Of a stretch of DNA of 15,273 nt, positions 1 through 7,736 are shown in pieces. The notes beneath the pieces are model-generated. The model was not told the DNA's origin, did no database searches, and saw only the letters and a list, made by a program, of their open reading frames with translations. Numbering within the stretch: the first letter of the stretch is position 1; every line of letters starts with the position of its first letter. Made by a program: the position numbers and the translations under genes. Source of the stretch: Firmicutes bacterium CAG:238 (GTDB lineage: Bacteria > Bacillota > Clostridia > Peptostreptococcales > Anaerovoracaceae); assembly GCA_000435615.1 (NCBI GenBank), contig FR881928.1, positions 26,576 through 41,848 of the forward strand. Reading direction: 5' to 3'.

Positions 1-2
1 TT

Positions 3-2693
3 TTTCAGCAGGAAAAGTGGGAAGATGCAGCACAAAGCCAGAACACCAAGGAAGTGGTAACATCTGCACCAAGAGGTGAAATCCTTGACCGGTACGGCAG
101 GCTGCTTGCAGGCAATAAGCAGATTTTTACCGTAACCTTTAATGTGAGCGGAATGGATACCGAGCAAATCAACGATTCCTGCTATGCACTCATTAAATTG
201 CTTGAAAAAAACGGCGACGAGTATGTTGACAATTTCCCGATAAAGGTTTCAAAAAGCGGGAAGTTCTATTACACATACGATTCAGATAAACGCAAATGGC
301 TTGCCTCCCTTGGTCTGAAAAAGGATGCAACACCGGAAGAAGCCCTTGACGCACTCCGCAAAAAATATGAAATAAGCCCGAAATTGGACCGCTTCGAGGC
401 AGTGGAGGAATTGCAGGACAAGTACGGAGTATGGCCGCCGATTATCACCAAGAGCATGACATTCTCCTATGACTCTAAGAAGGAAAGCTTTTTATCAAAA
501 TATGACCTTTTTATCATGGAGAAGGATGAAAACGGAAAAGAAATGAAGCGCACCGAACTTACTGCAAAAGAGGCTTTTGAAGCTTTGAGAGAAAAATACA
601 GCATTGACAAAAAACTCTCGAACAAGCAGGCAAGAAAGATATTTGTCGTGCGTGAGGAAATAAAGAACACGGGATACAACAAGTACCGTTCCAGCACAAT
701 TGCAAGTGATGTCAGTGATGAAACGGTTGCATATGTGGAAGAAATGCAGGATGTTCTCAAAGGTGTTGAAATCGCTTCGGAAACGGTCAGATACTATCCG
801 AAAGGCAAGCTGCTTTCACATGTGCTTGGCTATATGGGAAGCATATCGGACTCGCAGTATGATGAGTACGTAAAGGAAAAACGTTACAGCGCGGACGATC
901 TCATAGGCAAGGATGGAATCGAGGCAAGCATGGAATCGAAACTCAGAGGCACGGATGGAATTAAGAGCATTCTTGTAAACAGTGCCGGCGACTATGTGGA
1001 AACCGTAAGTCAGACGGAACCGGTTGCAGGAAAGGATGTATATCTTACGATTGACGTCGATCTTCAAAAGGCTGCAGAAAAAAGCCTCAGAAACTGTATA
1101 AAAGCAGTGCAGACCGGTGGCGTTTATAAGAGCAAGTACGGCAACAGATCGCTCAGAAAATATGCAAACTGTGCTTCGGGTGCAGTGGTTGCGATCGATG
1201 TGGAGACTGCGGATATTTTGGCAATGGCAAGCTATCCGAATTTCGACCCGAATATTTTTGCGGAAGGTATTTCGACGAAGGACTGGGCATCCGTGCAGAG
1301 CACCAATCCGCGTGACTCCCTTGCACCGACGCCACTCTACAATATAGCTACGAGCAGTGCTGTGCAGCCGGGTTCCACTTTCAAACCGATTACGGCTGTT
1401 GCGGCTCTCAAATGCGGACTCGATCCGAATCGCAGAATTTACGACGGAAATTATATCGAACTCGGCGGAAGACGGTTCGGATGCAGTAACTACAACAGCG
1501 GTCTGGGCTCACACGGCTATGAAACATTGGCAGTGGGAATACAGAACTCTTGTAACTACTATTTCTACTGCATCGGTACGGGAATTGACTGGAACTCCCG
1601 CAGTTCTTTGGGATATAAGAGCAAGATAACAATTGAAAAAATCATGAAGGTTGCTAAGAAATTCGGACTGGGAGAAAAGACGGGAATTGAACTTTATGAG
1701 GTAACAACTCCTCTGGCTTCTGCCGAGAGAAAGATGGAATCCATGAAATATTCTCTTTGGAATGCACTTTATTACAGTGGCAATAAATACTGGCCGAAAT
1801 CAACCACGAAGGACGACGCAAAATTCAGAGAGGAAATCGACACAATTACAGGCTGGATTGAAGAAAATCCGGACAGAGATGTTATCATAAAGAGAATATC
1901 CGAACAGACTACGGTCAAAAAGTCAAAAATTGAGACACTGACCGATTTGTGCAAATATTCATACTTTAATCAGGCAGAATGGGGCACAGGAGATGAATTC
2001 AACATATCCATCGGACAAGGTGATAACGCATATACGCCACTTCAACTTGCAAATTACATTGCGACGCTCGGAAATGACGGGAAACGCAATCAGGTCAGCA
2101 TAATCAAGGGAATCGAAGGTGAAGGTACAACAAAGAAGGGTGACCCTTATGAAATCGATATTCCAAAGAGTGACCTCAAAGCAGTAATCGAAGGTATGCG
2201 ACTCGTTACAAAGCGAGGAACACTCGCATCAACATTTGCGGGCTTTCCGATCGAAGTTGCCGGCAAGACCGGTACTGCAGAAAGAGACGGCTACATCAAT
2301 CCAAAGGACGAAGTTTCCTATGTTAAGAATCATCTGTCGAGCATCGCACCGGGAATTTCCTGGGCAAGTGTTCAGAAGCAGATGGAAAAAATGATGAAGA
2401 AAGACCCCGCAAAGTATCCGACGGAAAACGATGCTGTGGATCAGGCCCTGATTACGGTAAGCGGCAGAAAGGTCACACAGGCGAAGATAGACCGGTATAA
2501 GGATACTTATGACCACTTTGCGTGGACGGTAGCCATGGCTCCTGCGGACAATCCGAAAATCGCAGTCGTTGTACTGCTTGTACAGGGAGGCATGTCATTT
2601 AATGCTGCACCGGTTGCCCGCGATGTAATCGGCGAATATCTTCAGGTAAAAGGAAAGGCGGACACGCTTAATTTTTCGAATAAAATAAACTAA
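3..2693 (+). CDS. mrdA: Penicillin-binding protein 2 (class B transpeptidase), 5' end cut off by the window
   Basis: This is the D,D-transpeptidase that cross-links peptidoglycan during cell elongation, normally working with RodA (encoded just downstream on the other strand). The frame is open from base 3, and a GTG at 54 is only an internal Val, so the start and membrane anchor lie outside the window. Numbering from that GTG: the APRGEI-LDR-G motif of class B PBPs is at 5-13. A long pedestal domain follows. The transpeptidase motifs are S441-T-F-K444 (catalytic Ser), S499-C-N501 and K738-T-G740, with the family signature SIGQGDNAYTPLQLAN between the last two. The visible part alone is about 897 residues, whereas PBP2 is usually about 600-720. 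The excess lies in a pedestal duplication, a helical stretch before SIGQG, and roughly 70 extra residues after KTG. All three active-site motifs are intact, so it should be active. minD follows after 22 bases. Confidence 0.95.
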   Translation, partial: FQQEKWEDAAQSQNTKEVVTSAPRGEILDRYGRLLAGNKQIFTVTFNVSGMDTEQINDSCYALIKLLEKNGDEYVDNFPIKVSKSGKFYYTYDSDKRKWLASLGLKKDATPEEALDALRKKYEISPKLDRFEAVEELQDKYGVWPPIITKSMTFSYDSKKESFLSKYDLFIMEKDENGKEMKRTELTAKEAFEALREKYSIDKKLSNKQARKIFVVREEIKNTGYNKYRSSTIASDVSDETVAYVEEMQDVLKGVEIASETVRYYPKGKLLSHVLGYMGSISDSQYDEYVKEKRYSADDLIGKDGIEASMESKLRGTDGIKSILVNSAGDYVETVSQTEPVAGKDVYLTIDVDLQKAAEKSLRNCIKAVQTGGVYKSKYGNRSLRKYANCASGAVVAIDVETADILAMASYPNFDPNIFAEGISTKDWASVQSTNPRDSLAPTPLYNIATSSAVQPGSTFKPITAVAALKCGLDPNRRIYDGNYIELGGRRFGCSNYNSGLGSHGYETLAVGIQNSCNYYFYCIGTGIDWNSRSSLGYKSKITIEKIMKVAKKFGLGEKTGIELYEVTTPLASAERKMESMKYSLWNALYYSGNKYWPKSTTKDDAKFREEIDTITGWIEENPDRDVIIKRISEQTTVKKSKIETLTDLCKYSYFNQAEWGTGDEFNISIGQGDNAYTPLQLANYIATLGNDGKRNQVSIIKGIEGEGTTKKGDPYEIDIPKSDLKAVIEGMRLVTKRGTLASTFAGFPIEVAGKTGTAERDGYINPKDEVSYVKNHLSSIAPGISWASVQKQMEKMMKKDPAKYPTENDAVDQALITVSGRKVTQAKIDRYKDTYDHFAWTVAMAPADNPKIAVVVLLVQGGMSFNAAPVARDVIGEYLQVKGKADTLNFSNKIN

Positions 2694-2715
2694 TAATCTT
2701 TGGTAGGAGAAGATA

Positions 2716-3444
2716 ATGGGAAGAACAATTGCGATTGTTTCGGGAAAAGGCGGAACAGGCAAAACGATGTTTGCGGCTAATCTGGGGGCGACCTTGGCAA
2801 AAATGGGCAGACAAACAATTTTAATAGATATGGATACGGGTCTTAGAAATCTTGACCTGTATCTCGGCTTGGAAAACAAGGTTGTATATGATGTTAACGA
2901 TGTAATGAATGGGCTTTGCAGAATCAGACAAGCTGTAATCAAGGACAAGACCTTTCCGGGATTGTCGTTTATGGCTGCATCACCGAGACGTGATGAGGGC
3001 CGCCTTACGCCTCTGCATGTGAAAGTATTGTGTGAGAAACTTGCCGAAAAGTATGACTATGTCATTCTTGATGCCGCAGCGGGAGTCGATGACGGTCTTG
3101 ATATGGTACTTGGCGGAGCCGATGAGGCAATCATTGTAATGAACCCCGAAATCTCATCCAAGAGAGACAGCGAGCTTGTCACGGAAATCTTGAGATCTAA
3201 GGGGATGCAGAATATATATTATATTATTAACAAAATAAATATCAGACTGATAAACGCAGGATTTGCTCCAAGCATGGAAGATGTGACAAGAGGAATCAGA
3301 AACAGAGTCATCGGGTTGATACGAGAGGATGAAAATATTCATATTTCAACAAATCTCGGCTTGCCGGTTGTCTTTAAAGACAACACATACATAGCCGAGA
3401 ATTTCCGAAAAATCGCCAAGCGAATTGACGATATGAAGAACTAG
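2716..3444 (+). CDS. minD: MinD-like septum-site ATPase without a C-terminal membrane-targeting helix
   Basis: This is a deviant Walker-A ATPase of the MinD/ParA class. MinD proteins dimerise on ATP, bind membrane and place the division site with MinC. The P-loop is KGGTGKT at 11-17, with signature Lys11 and Lys16. The MinD hallmark D-x-x-x-G-LRNLD follows at 38-47. A switch-II segment reads DAAAGVDDG where typical MinD has DSPAGIEQG. The protein has 242 residues, against about 265-270 for usual MinD. It ends right after the helix with IAKRIDDM, so the usual basic amphipathic tail that anchors MinD to membrane is absent. A TAGGAGA ribosome binding site lies at 2704-2710. Neither minC nor minE is adjacent, although clostridial loci often read pbp2-minC-minD-minE-rodA. 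The family is clear, but a canonical Min function is uncertain; it may act without MinE or have another role. Confidence 0.85.
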   Translation: MGRTIAIVSGKGGTGKTMFAANLGATLAKMGRQTILIDMDTGLRNLDLYLGLENKVVYDVNDVMNGLCRIRQAVIKDKTFPGLSFMAASPRRDEGRLTPLHVKVLCEKLAEKYDYVILDAAAGVDDGLDMVLGGADEAIIVMNPEISSKRDSELVTEILRSKGMQNIYYIINKINIRLINAGFAPSMEDVTRGIRNRVIGLIREDENIHISTNLGLPVVFKDNTYIAENFRKIAKRIDDMKN

Positions 3445-4559
3445 AAGTTGATTGCTTTGCTGTTTACACCGACATTGACGATGATGCCGATGGAGATCAT
3501 GCTTGCAATTACGGATGTTCCGCCGCCGGAAAGAAGCGGAAGCGTGATTCCGGTAACCGGCATCAAACCCATGGTCATTGCGATATTTTCAAAGACCTGG
3601 AAGAGGAACATGCCGGTGAAACCGATTACGATAAGTGCACCGTACAAATCCACGGAGTCGCGTATGATTTTTGTGAATCTTACAAGCAGAAAGGCGTAGA
3701 GGAATATCACCGCGGCACCACCTATGAAGCCAAGTTCTTCAACAACAACCGAAAAGATGAAATCCGACTGCTGGACCGGTATGAAGTCCAGCCCTTTTTG
3801 TGTTCCGTGAAAAAGCCCTTTGCCGGTAAGACCGCCGGAACCGATGGCAACCTTGGACTGCCATACTTGATAGTTACCGGACAGGCTCAGATTTTCAGGA
3901 TGGAGGAATGCTTCAATTCGTTCTTTTTGGTAATCATCCAAAAACTTGTAGACAACAGGGATTGCAGCCAGGCAAATCAGTGCTGACTGGAAAAAGATCT
4001 TATAATCAATTCCTGCAAAGAAAACCATAAAAATCCACATTACGATGTAAACCAGCGCACTGCCGAGGTCTTCTTTCAGCACAATCAGTATGATAGGAGA
4101 CGCATAGAGAAGCGCCTTTATCACTCCGGTGAACTTATTCAGTTCATCGCGGTGTTCCGAGAGATATCCTGCCATGAGAAGCACAAACAGAATTTTTACG
4201 AATTCGGATGGCTGCAGAGTGGTTACCCCAAGGTTTATCCATGCACGGGAACCGAACTGGGTTATACCCAATCCCGGAATATATACCGTCAAAAGAAGAA
4301 TGACCGCAGCGATATAGAGGAACTTTTCGAGCCCACTGAAAAACCGGTAGTCGAATTGCTGTATAAACAGGAGCACGGCAAAGCCCAGCAAATAGGCAAC
4401 CGCTTGTATCCAAACGGGTCTGCCGGCTTTGCTGAAAATAACAAGGCCGCCATCATACACTGTGCTTTCCAGCATGGTTAAGCTTAAAATACCGAGCAGA
4501 GCCACAATAATTAATATATATTTATCTATGTTCTTAAGCGGATTTAAAATTTTGTTCAT
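3441..4559 (-). CDS. rodA: RodA, SEDS-family peptidoglycan glycosyltransferase
   Basis: This is a polytopic membrane enzyme that polymerises lipid II into glycan strands during elongation, in complex with PBP2. The 372 residues form about ten hydrophobic segments. SEDS motifs are present: GSRAWINLG (103-111) followed by QPSEFVKI (116-123), LKEDLGSALV (161-170, the KxDLG loop), NYQVWQSKVAIGSGG-TGKG (229-248), the QQSDFIFSVVVEELGF loop (263-278) with the conserved Asp266, and a C-terminal LPLLSGGGTS motif. The genomic pairing with PBP2, rather than with division or sporulation genes, favours RodA over FtsW or SpoVE. On the minus strand an AGAAAGG ribosome binding site precedes the ATG at 4559. 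The gene points towards minD and its stop overlaps the minD stop, so no terminator fits between them. It is probably transcribed from the promoter at 4600-4629. Confidence 0.93.
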   Translation of the reverse strand: MNKILNPLKNIDKYILIIVALLGILSLTMLESTVYDGGLVIFSKAGRPVWIQAVAYLLGFAVLLFIQQFDYRFFSGLEKFLYIAAVILLLTVYIPGLGITQFGSRAWINLGVTTLQPSEFVKILFVLLMAGYLSEHRDELNKFTGVIKALLYASPIILIVLKEDLGSALVYIVMWIFMVFFAGIDYKIFFQSALICLAAIPVVYKFLDDYQKERIEAFLHPENLSLSGNYQVWQSKVAIGSGGLTGKGLFHGTQKGLDFIPVQQSDFIFSVVVEELGFIGGAAVIFLYAFLLVRFTKIIRDSVDLYGALIVIGFTGMFLFQVFENIAMTMGLMPVTGITLPLLSGGGTSVIASMISIGIIVNVGVNSKAINF

Positions 4560-4577
4560 TTCTTACCTTTCTGTACC

Positions 4578-4607
4578 TTGACATTTTGTTCATTTAAACA
4601 TTATAAT
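4578..4607 (+). promoter_or_regulatory. Sigma-A promoter for rny, consensus -35 and -10
   Basis: TTGACA (4578-4583) is separated by 18 bases from TATAAT (4602-4607), both perfect matches to the vegetative consensus. The predicted start is near 4614, giving a leader of about 95 bases before the rny GTG. The -10 box is shared with the oppositely directed rodA promoter. Confidence 0.8.
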
Positions 4608-4629
4608 ATATATTGTATGGATATATCAA
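4600..4629 (-). promoter_or_regulatory. Sigma-A promoter for rodA, sharing its -10 box with the rny promoter
   Basis: On the minus strand TTGATA (4629-4624) is followed after 18 bases by TATAAT (4605-4600). The predicted start is near 4593, about 34 bases before the rodA ATG. The -10 falls in the palindrome ATTATAAT (4600-4607), which also provides the -10 of the rny promoter. Confidence 0.72.
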
Positions 4630-4655
4630 GTTTTAATTATGTAATGCATTTTTTT

Positions 4656-4685
4656 ATTATAAAAACAACTGAAATATAGACACAA
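4656..4685 (-). promoter_or_regulatory. Possible second, upstream rodA promoter
   Basis: On the minus strand TTGTGT (4685-4680) and TATAAT (4661-4656) are 18 bases apart. It would lie inside the rny leader and read towards rodA. The region is very AT-rich, so a chance match is quite possible. Confidence 0.3.
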
Positions 4686-4709
4686 TTTTGATAAAAAGGA
4701 GGTGTTGAA

Positions 4710-6254
4710 GTGACAGAAATCATTATAAAAATCGTAGTCGCAGCTGTCGCTCTTGCGATAGGTGCGTTAATCGGATATATATATCGTAAAAATGTTGGTG
4801 AGAAAGCAATAGGCAGTGCAGAGCAGAAAGCCAGAAACCTGATATTGGATGCAGAGAATAAATCCGAAAGCATGAAAAAAGAAGCCATTTTGGAAGCAAA
4901 GGAAGAAGCGCACAGACTCAGAAGCGAGGCAGAAAGAGATGCCAGAGAAAGACGCAGCGAGCTTCAGCGTTCCGAACGCAGATTAATCCAAAAGGAAGAG
5001 TCACTTGACAAAAAGATTGAAAACATCGAAAGAAAAGAAGAAAGCATTACACAAAAGGAACAATCATTGATAAACAGGCAGAAAGATCTTGACAGAGTTA
5101 TTTCCAAGCAGATGGAAGAACTCGAGAGGATTTCGGGCTATACGGTTGAAGAGGCGAAGGCAATCCTTCTTGCAAACACAGAGAAAGAAGTAAGACACGA
5201 AGCCTCCATCATGATTAAGGACATCGAAAGCAAAGCGAAAGAAGAGGCAGACAAGAAAGCAAAATACATCATAACGAACGCAATTCAAAGATGTGCCGCA
5301 GACCATGTTGCCGAAAGCACGGTTTCCGTAGTATCCCTTCCGAGTGATGAAATGAAAGGCAGAATCATCGGTCGTGAAGGAAGAAACATCAGAGCCATTG
5401 AAACTTTGACAGGTGTGGATTTGATCATTGACGACACACCGGAAGCGGTTATTTTGTCCGGATTTGATCCGGTTCGCAGAGAAATTGCAAGAGTCGCACT
5501 TGAAAAACTGATTGTTGACGGACGTATCCATCCTGCAAGAATTGAAGAAATGGTTGAAAAGGCAACCAAGGAAGTAAACGCAATTATCAAAGAAGAAGGA
5601 GAACAGGCGACCTTCGAAGTCGGTATTCATAACCTGCATCCGGAACTTGTCAAAATTTTGGGAAGACTCAAATACAGAACTTCCTACGGCCAGAATGTGC
5701 TGAAACATTCCGTAGAGGTTGCTCACCTTGCCGGCCTGATGGCGGGTGAACTGGGTCTTGATGTCAAACTTGCAAAGCGTGCGGGGCTGCTGCACGATAT
5801 CGGCAAGGCACTTGACCATGAATATGAGGGAACCCATGTTGATATCGGCATAGAGATTCTGCGTAAGTACAAGGAATCCGAAGCAGTTATAAACGGCATG
5901 GCAGCTCATCACGGCGATTACGAGCCGAAGAACATGGAAGCGGTGCTGATTGCGGCTGCGGATGCACTTTCGGCTGCCAGACCGGGAGCAAGGAGAGAAA
6001 CCCTGGATGCTTACATTAAGCGGCTCGAGAAACTTGAAGAAATCGCAAACACAACGCCGGGCGTTGAGAAATCATTTGCGATTCAAGCAGGAAGAGAGAT
6101 CAGAATCATTGCGAAGCCGGAAGACGTTAACGATGAGGAAATCGTATTCCTTGCAAGAGAAATTTCCAAAAAAATCGAGTCTGAACTCGAATATCCGGGT
6201 CAGATTAAGGTTAATGTGGTCAGAGAGACCAGAGCAATCGACTACGCAAAGTAG
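4710..6254 (+). CDS. rny: Ribonuclease Y, membrane-anchored endoribonuclease
   Basis: RNase Y starts bulk mRNA decay and processing in many Firmicutes, cutting single-stranded regions while tethered to the inner membrane. The 514 residues match the family length of about 520. In order: one N-terminal transmembrane segment (about 4-25); a long charged coiled coil (about 30-185) rich in Glu, Lys and Arg; a KH RNA-binding domain with GRIIGREGRN at 217-226; and an HD phosphohydrolase domain whose catalytic pair is H362-D363 in LLHDIGK. The C-terminal domain ends in VNVVRETRAIDYAK, typical of the family. The GTG start at 4710 is chosen because AAAGGAGG sits at the right distance (4696-4703) and the transmembrane segment begins there. 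It is transcribed divergently from rodA from an overlapping promoter. Confidence 0.97.
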   Translation: MTEIIIKIVVAAVALAIGALIGYIYRKNVGEKAIGSAEQKARNLILDAENKSESMKKEAILEAKEEAHRLRSEAERDARERRSELQRSERRLIQKEESLDKKIENIERKEESITQKEQSLINRQKDLDRVISKQMEELERISGYTVEEAKAILLANTEKEVRHEASIMIKDIESKAKEEADKKAKYIITNAIQRCAADHVAESTVSVVSLPSDEMKGRIIGREGRNIRAIETLTGVDLIIDDTPEAVILSGFDPVRREIARVALEKLIVDGRIHPARIEEMVEKATKEVNAIIKEEGEQATFEVGIHNLHPELVKILGRLKYRTSYGQNVLKHSVEVAHLAGLMAGELGLDVKLAKRAGLLHDIGKALDHEYEGTHVDIGIEILRKYKESEAVINGMAAHHGDYEPKNMEAVLIAAADALSAARPGARRETLDAYIKRLEKLEEIANTTPGVEKSFAIQAGREIRIIAKPEDVNDEEIVFLAREISKKIESELEYPGQIKVNVVRETRAIDYAK

Positions 6255-6284
6255 CGATTGTCCGGATAGTCATAGGACTTTTTG

Positions 6285-6306
6285 GGGGGCAGATTTATCT
6301 GCCTCC
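6285..6306 (+). terminator. Stem-loop between rny and the MATE gene, weak terminator or processing site
   Basis: Arms at 6285-6293 and 6298-6306 form a nine-base-pair stem with one G-T pair around a TTTA loop; the inner six pairs are perfect (GGCAGA/TCTGCC). The downstream tract is interrupted (ATATTTGCGTTTT), so termination would be partial at best. It lies 26 bases before the MATE ATG. Confidence 0.4.
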
Positions 6307-6332
6307 ATATTTGCGTTTTAGTGAGGGGAAAA

Positions 6333-7736
6333 ATGAACGGGGAAAACTTAAACAGCTTGAAAAATGTAAACAGACAATTTTACAGGAAACTTACGGTTGT
6401 CGGAATTCCTATGGTAATCCAACAAATCATAGCCGTAACGCTCAACCTTGCTGACACAATTATGGTCGGAAAGGTAGGAGAAAATGCACTCGCCGCAGTA
6501 GGAGCAGCAAACCAGGTATATTTCATTTTCGGAGTCGTTCTCTTTGGCGTTTTCAGCGGGGCGGCTGTACATGCAGTTCAATATTGGGGAATCCGTGATG
6601 TGGCCAGTTTGAGGAAAATTATAGGAATCGATTATACGGTCTGCGTTGTTTTGGCAATACCGGCAATCATCATCGTGTACTTTACCGCGCCGTTTTTGAT
6701 AAGCTTGTTCTCCGACGAACCGGAGGTTATCGTGCTTGGCACGAAGTACCTGCATATCGCATGCTTTTCCTATCTGTTTGCAGGGCTGACCTTTGTTATT
6801 TCATATAATTCGAGAGCAATACAAGATGTGAAGGTGCCTACGATAATAAACGGAGGTGCCATCCTGACCAATATCGTTTTTAACTATCTTTTGATTTACG
6901 GTAAATTCGGATTTCCGCAGCTCGGAGTCGAAGGCGCAGCAATCGCTACCCTGATAGCCAGAATCGCAGAATGCATTGCGATGCATCTTTCGGTCTATCT
7001 GAGAAAAGAATACCCGCTGAAAGCAACGATCAAGGAACTGACTTCCTATTCCAAGGGTTTGTTTGCCGGCGTTATGAAGACGGCGATTCCGGTTATATTG
7101 ACAGAAGGGCTTTGGGCGGTTTCGGTATCGTGTATATTTGCCGCTTACGGAAAGATCAGCGCAGCGGCATTTGCGGTTTCACAGGTTGCAATGACGGTAA
7201 CGGACTTCTTCCAAACCGTGTACTTCGGACTGGGAAATGCGTCCGCGGTTCTGCTTGGCGAAGTTCTCGGACAGGGCAAGAAAAAGCTTACTTATCAATA
7301 CAGCCGCAACATTCTGAAGATAACATGGATTTTGAATGTAATTATGACATTGGTAATCATTCTTCTCAGAGAACCGGTTGCAGCCATATACAATTTTTCG
7401 CCGGAAACCACGGACATGCTTATGAAAGCTCTGTTTGTGTACGCAATCGCGCTTACGCCGAAAATGCTTTCTTACATGATGATTTGTGCGATTTTCAGGC
7501 CGGGTGGAGACACGATGTTCTGCATGTATGTGGATGTGTCATTTAATGTCGGCATGCAGATTCCGCTCGCATACATAAGTGTTTTGGCACTTAATCTGCC
7601 GCTGCACTGGGCGATGGCAGTCGTTGCCATTGCAGATGTAATCAAAATCGTGATATGCTATTACCGCTACTTCTCTAAGAAATGGATGAATATTTTCACC
7701 GGAATGGATGAAGAGGAAGAGGAAGATTTATGTTAG
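6333..7736 (+). CDS. MATE-family multidrug/toxin efflux transporter
   Basis: This is a predicted inner-membrane antiporter of the MATE class, which exports organic cations or drugs using a Na+ or H+ gradient; the substrate cannot be read from sequence. The protein has 467 residues and about twelve hydrophobic segments in two halves. The N-terminal half opens with the typical GIPMVIQQ-LNLADTIMVG-GENALAAVG pattern, and both halves have the N-x-x-x-D/YLLIYG type loops expected of the fold. The ATG at 6333 is preferred, with GAGGGG at 6323-6328, because the 17-residue upstream extension would start inside the stem-loop at 6285-6306. The C-terminus is an acidic tail (MDEEEEEDLC) whose GAG/GAA codons also act as the ribosome binding site of the next gene. 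It overlaps nifS by seven bases, so the two are probably co-translated. Confidence 0.9.
   Translation: MNGENLNSLKNVNRQFYRKLTVVGIPMVIQQIIAVTLNLADTIMVGKVGENALAAVGAANQVYFIFGVVLFGVFSGAAVHAVQYWGIRDVASLRKIIGIDYTVCVVLAIPAIIIVYFTAPFLISLFSDEPEVIVLGTKYLHIACFSYLFAGLTFVISYNSRAIQDVKVPTIINGGAILTNIVFNYLLIYGKFGFPQLGVEGAAIATLIARIAECIAMHLSVYLRKEYPLKATIKELTSYSKGLFAGVMKTAIPVILTEGLWAVSVSCIFAAYGKISAAAFAVSQVAMTVTDFFQTVYFGLGNASAVLLGEVLGQGKKKLTYQYSRNILKITWILNVIMTLVIILLREPVAAIYNFSPETTDMLMKALFVYAIALTPKMLSYMMICAIFRPGGDTMFCMYVDVSFNVGMQIPLAYISVLALNLPLHWAMAVVAIADVIKIVICYYRYFSKKWMNIFTGMDEEEEEDLC

Noticed and set aside
5064..5912. A 282-codon open frame on the minus strand opposite rny
   Set aside because: The translation is low-complexity, rich in Cys, Phe and Asn, with no domain, and it mirrors the conserved rny coding sequence.
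6282..6332. TTG at 6282 as a longer start for the MATE gene
   Set aside because: It would add 17 unrelated residues encoded across the stem-loop at 6285-6306, and a good ribosome binding site lies before the ATG at 6333.
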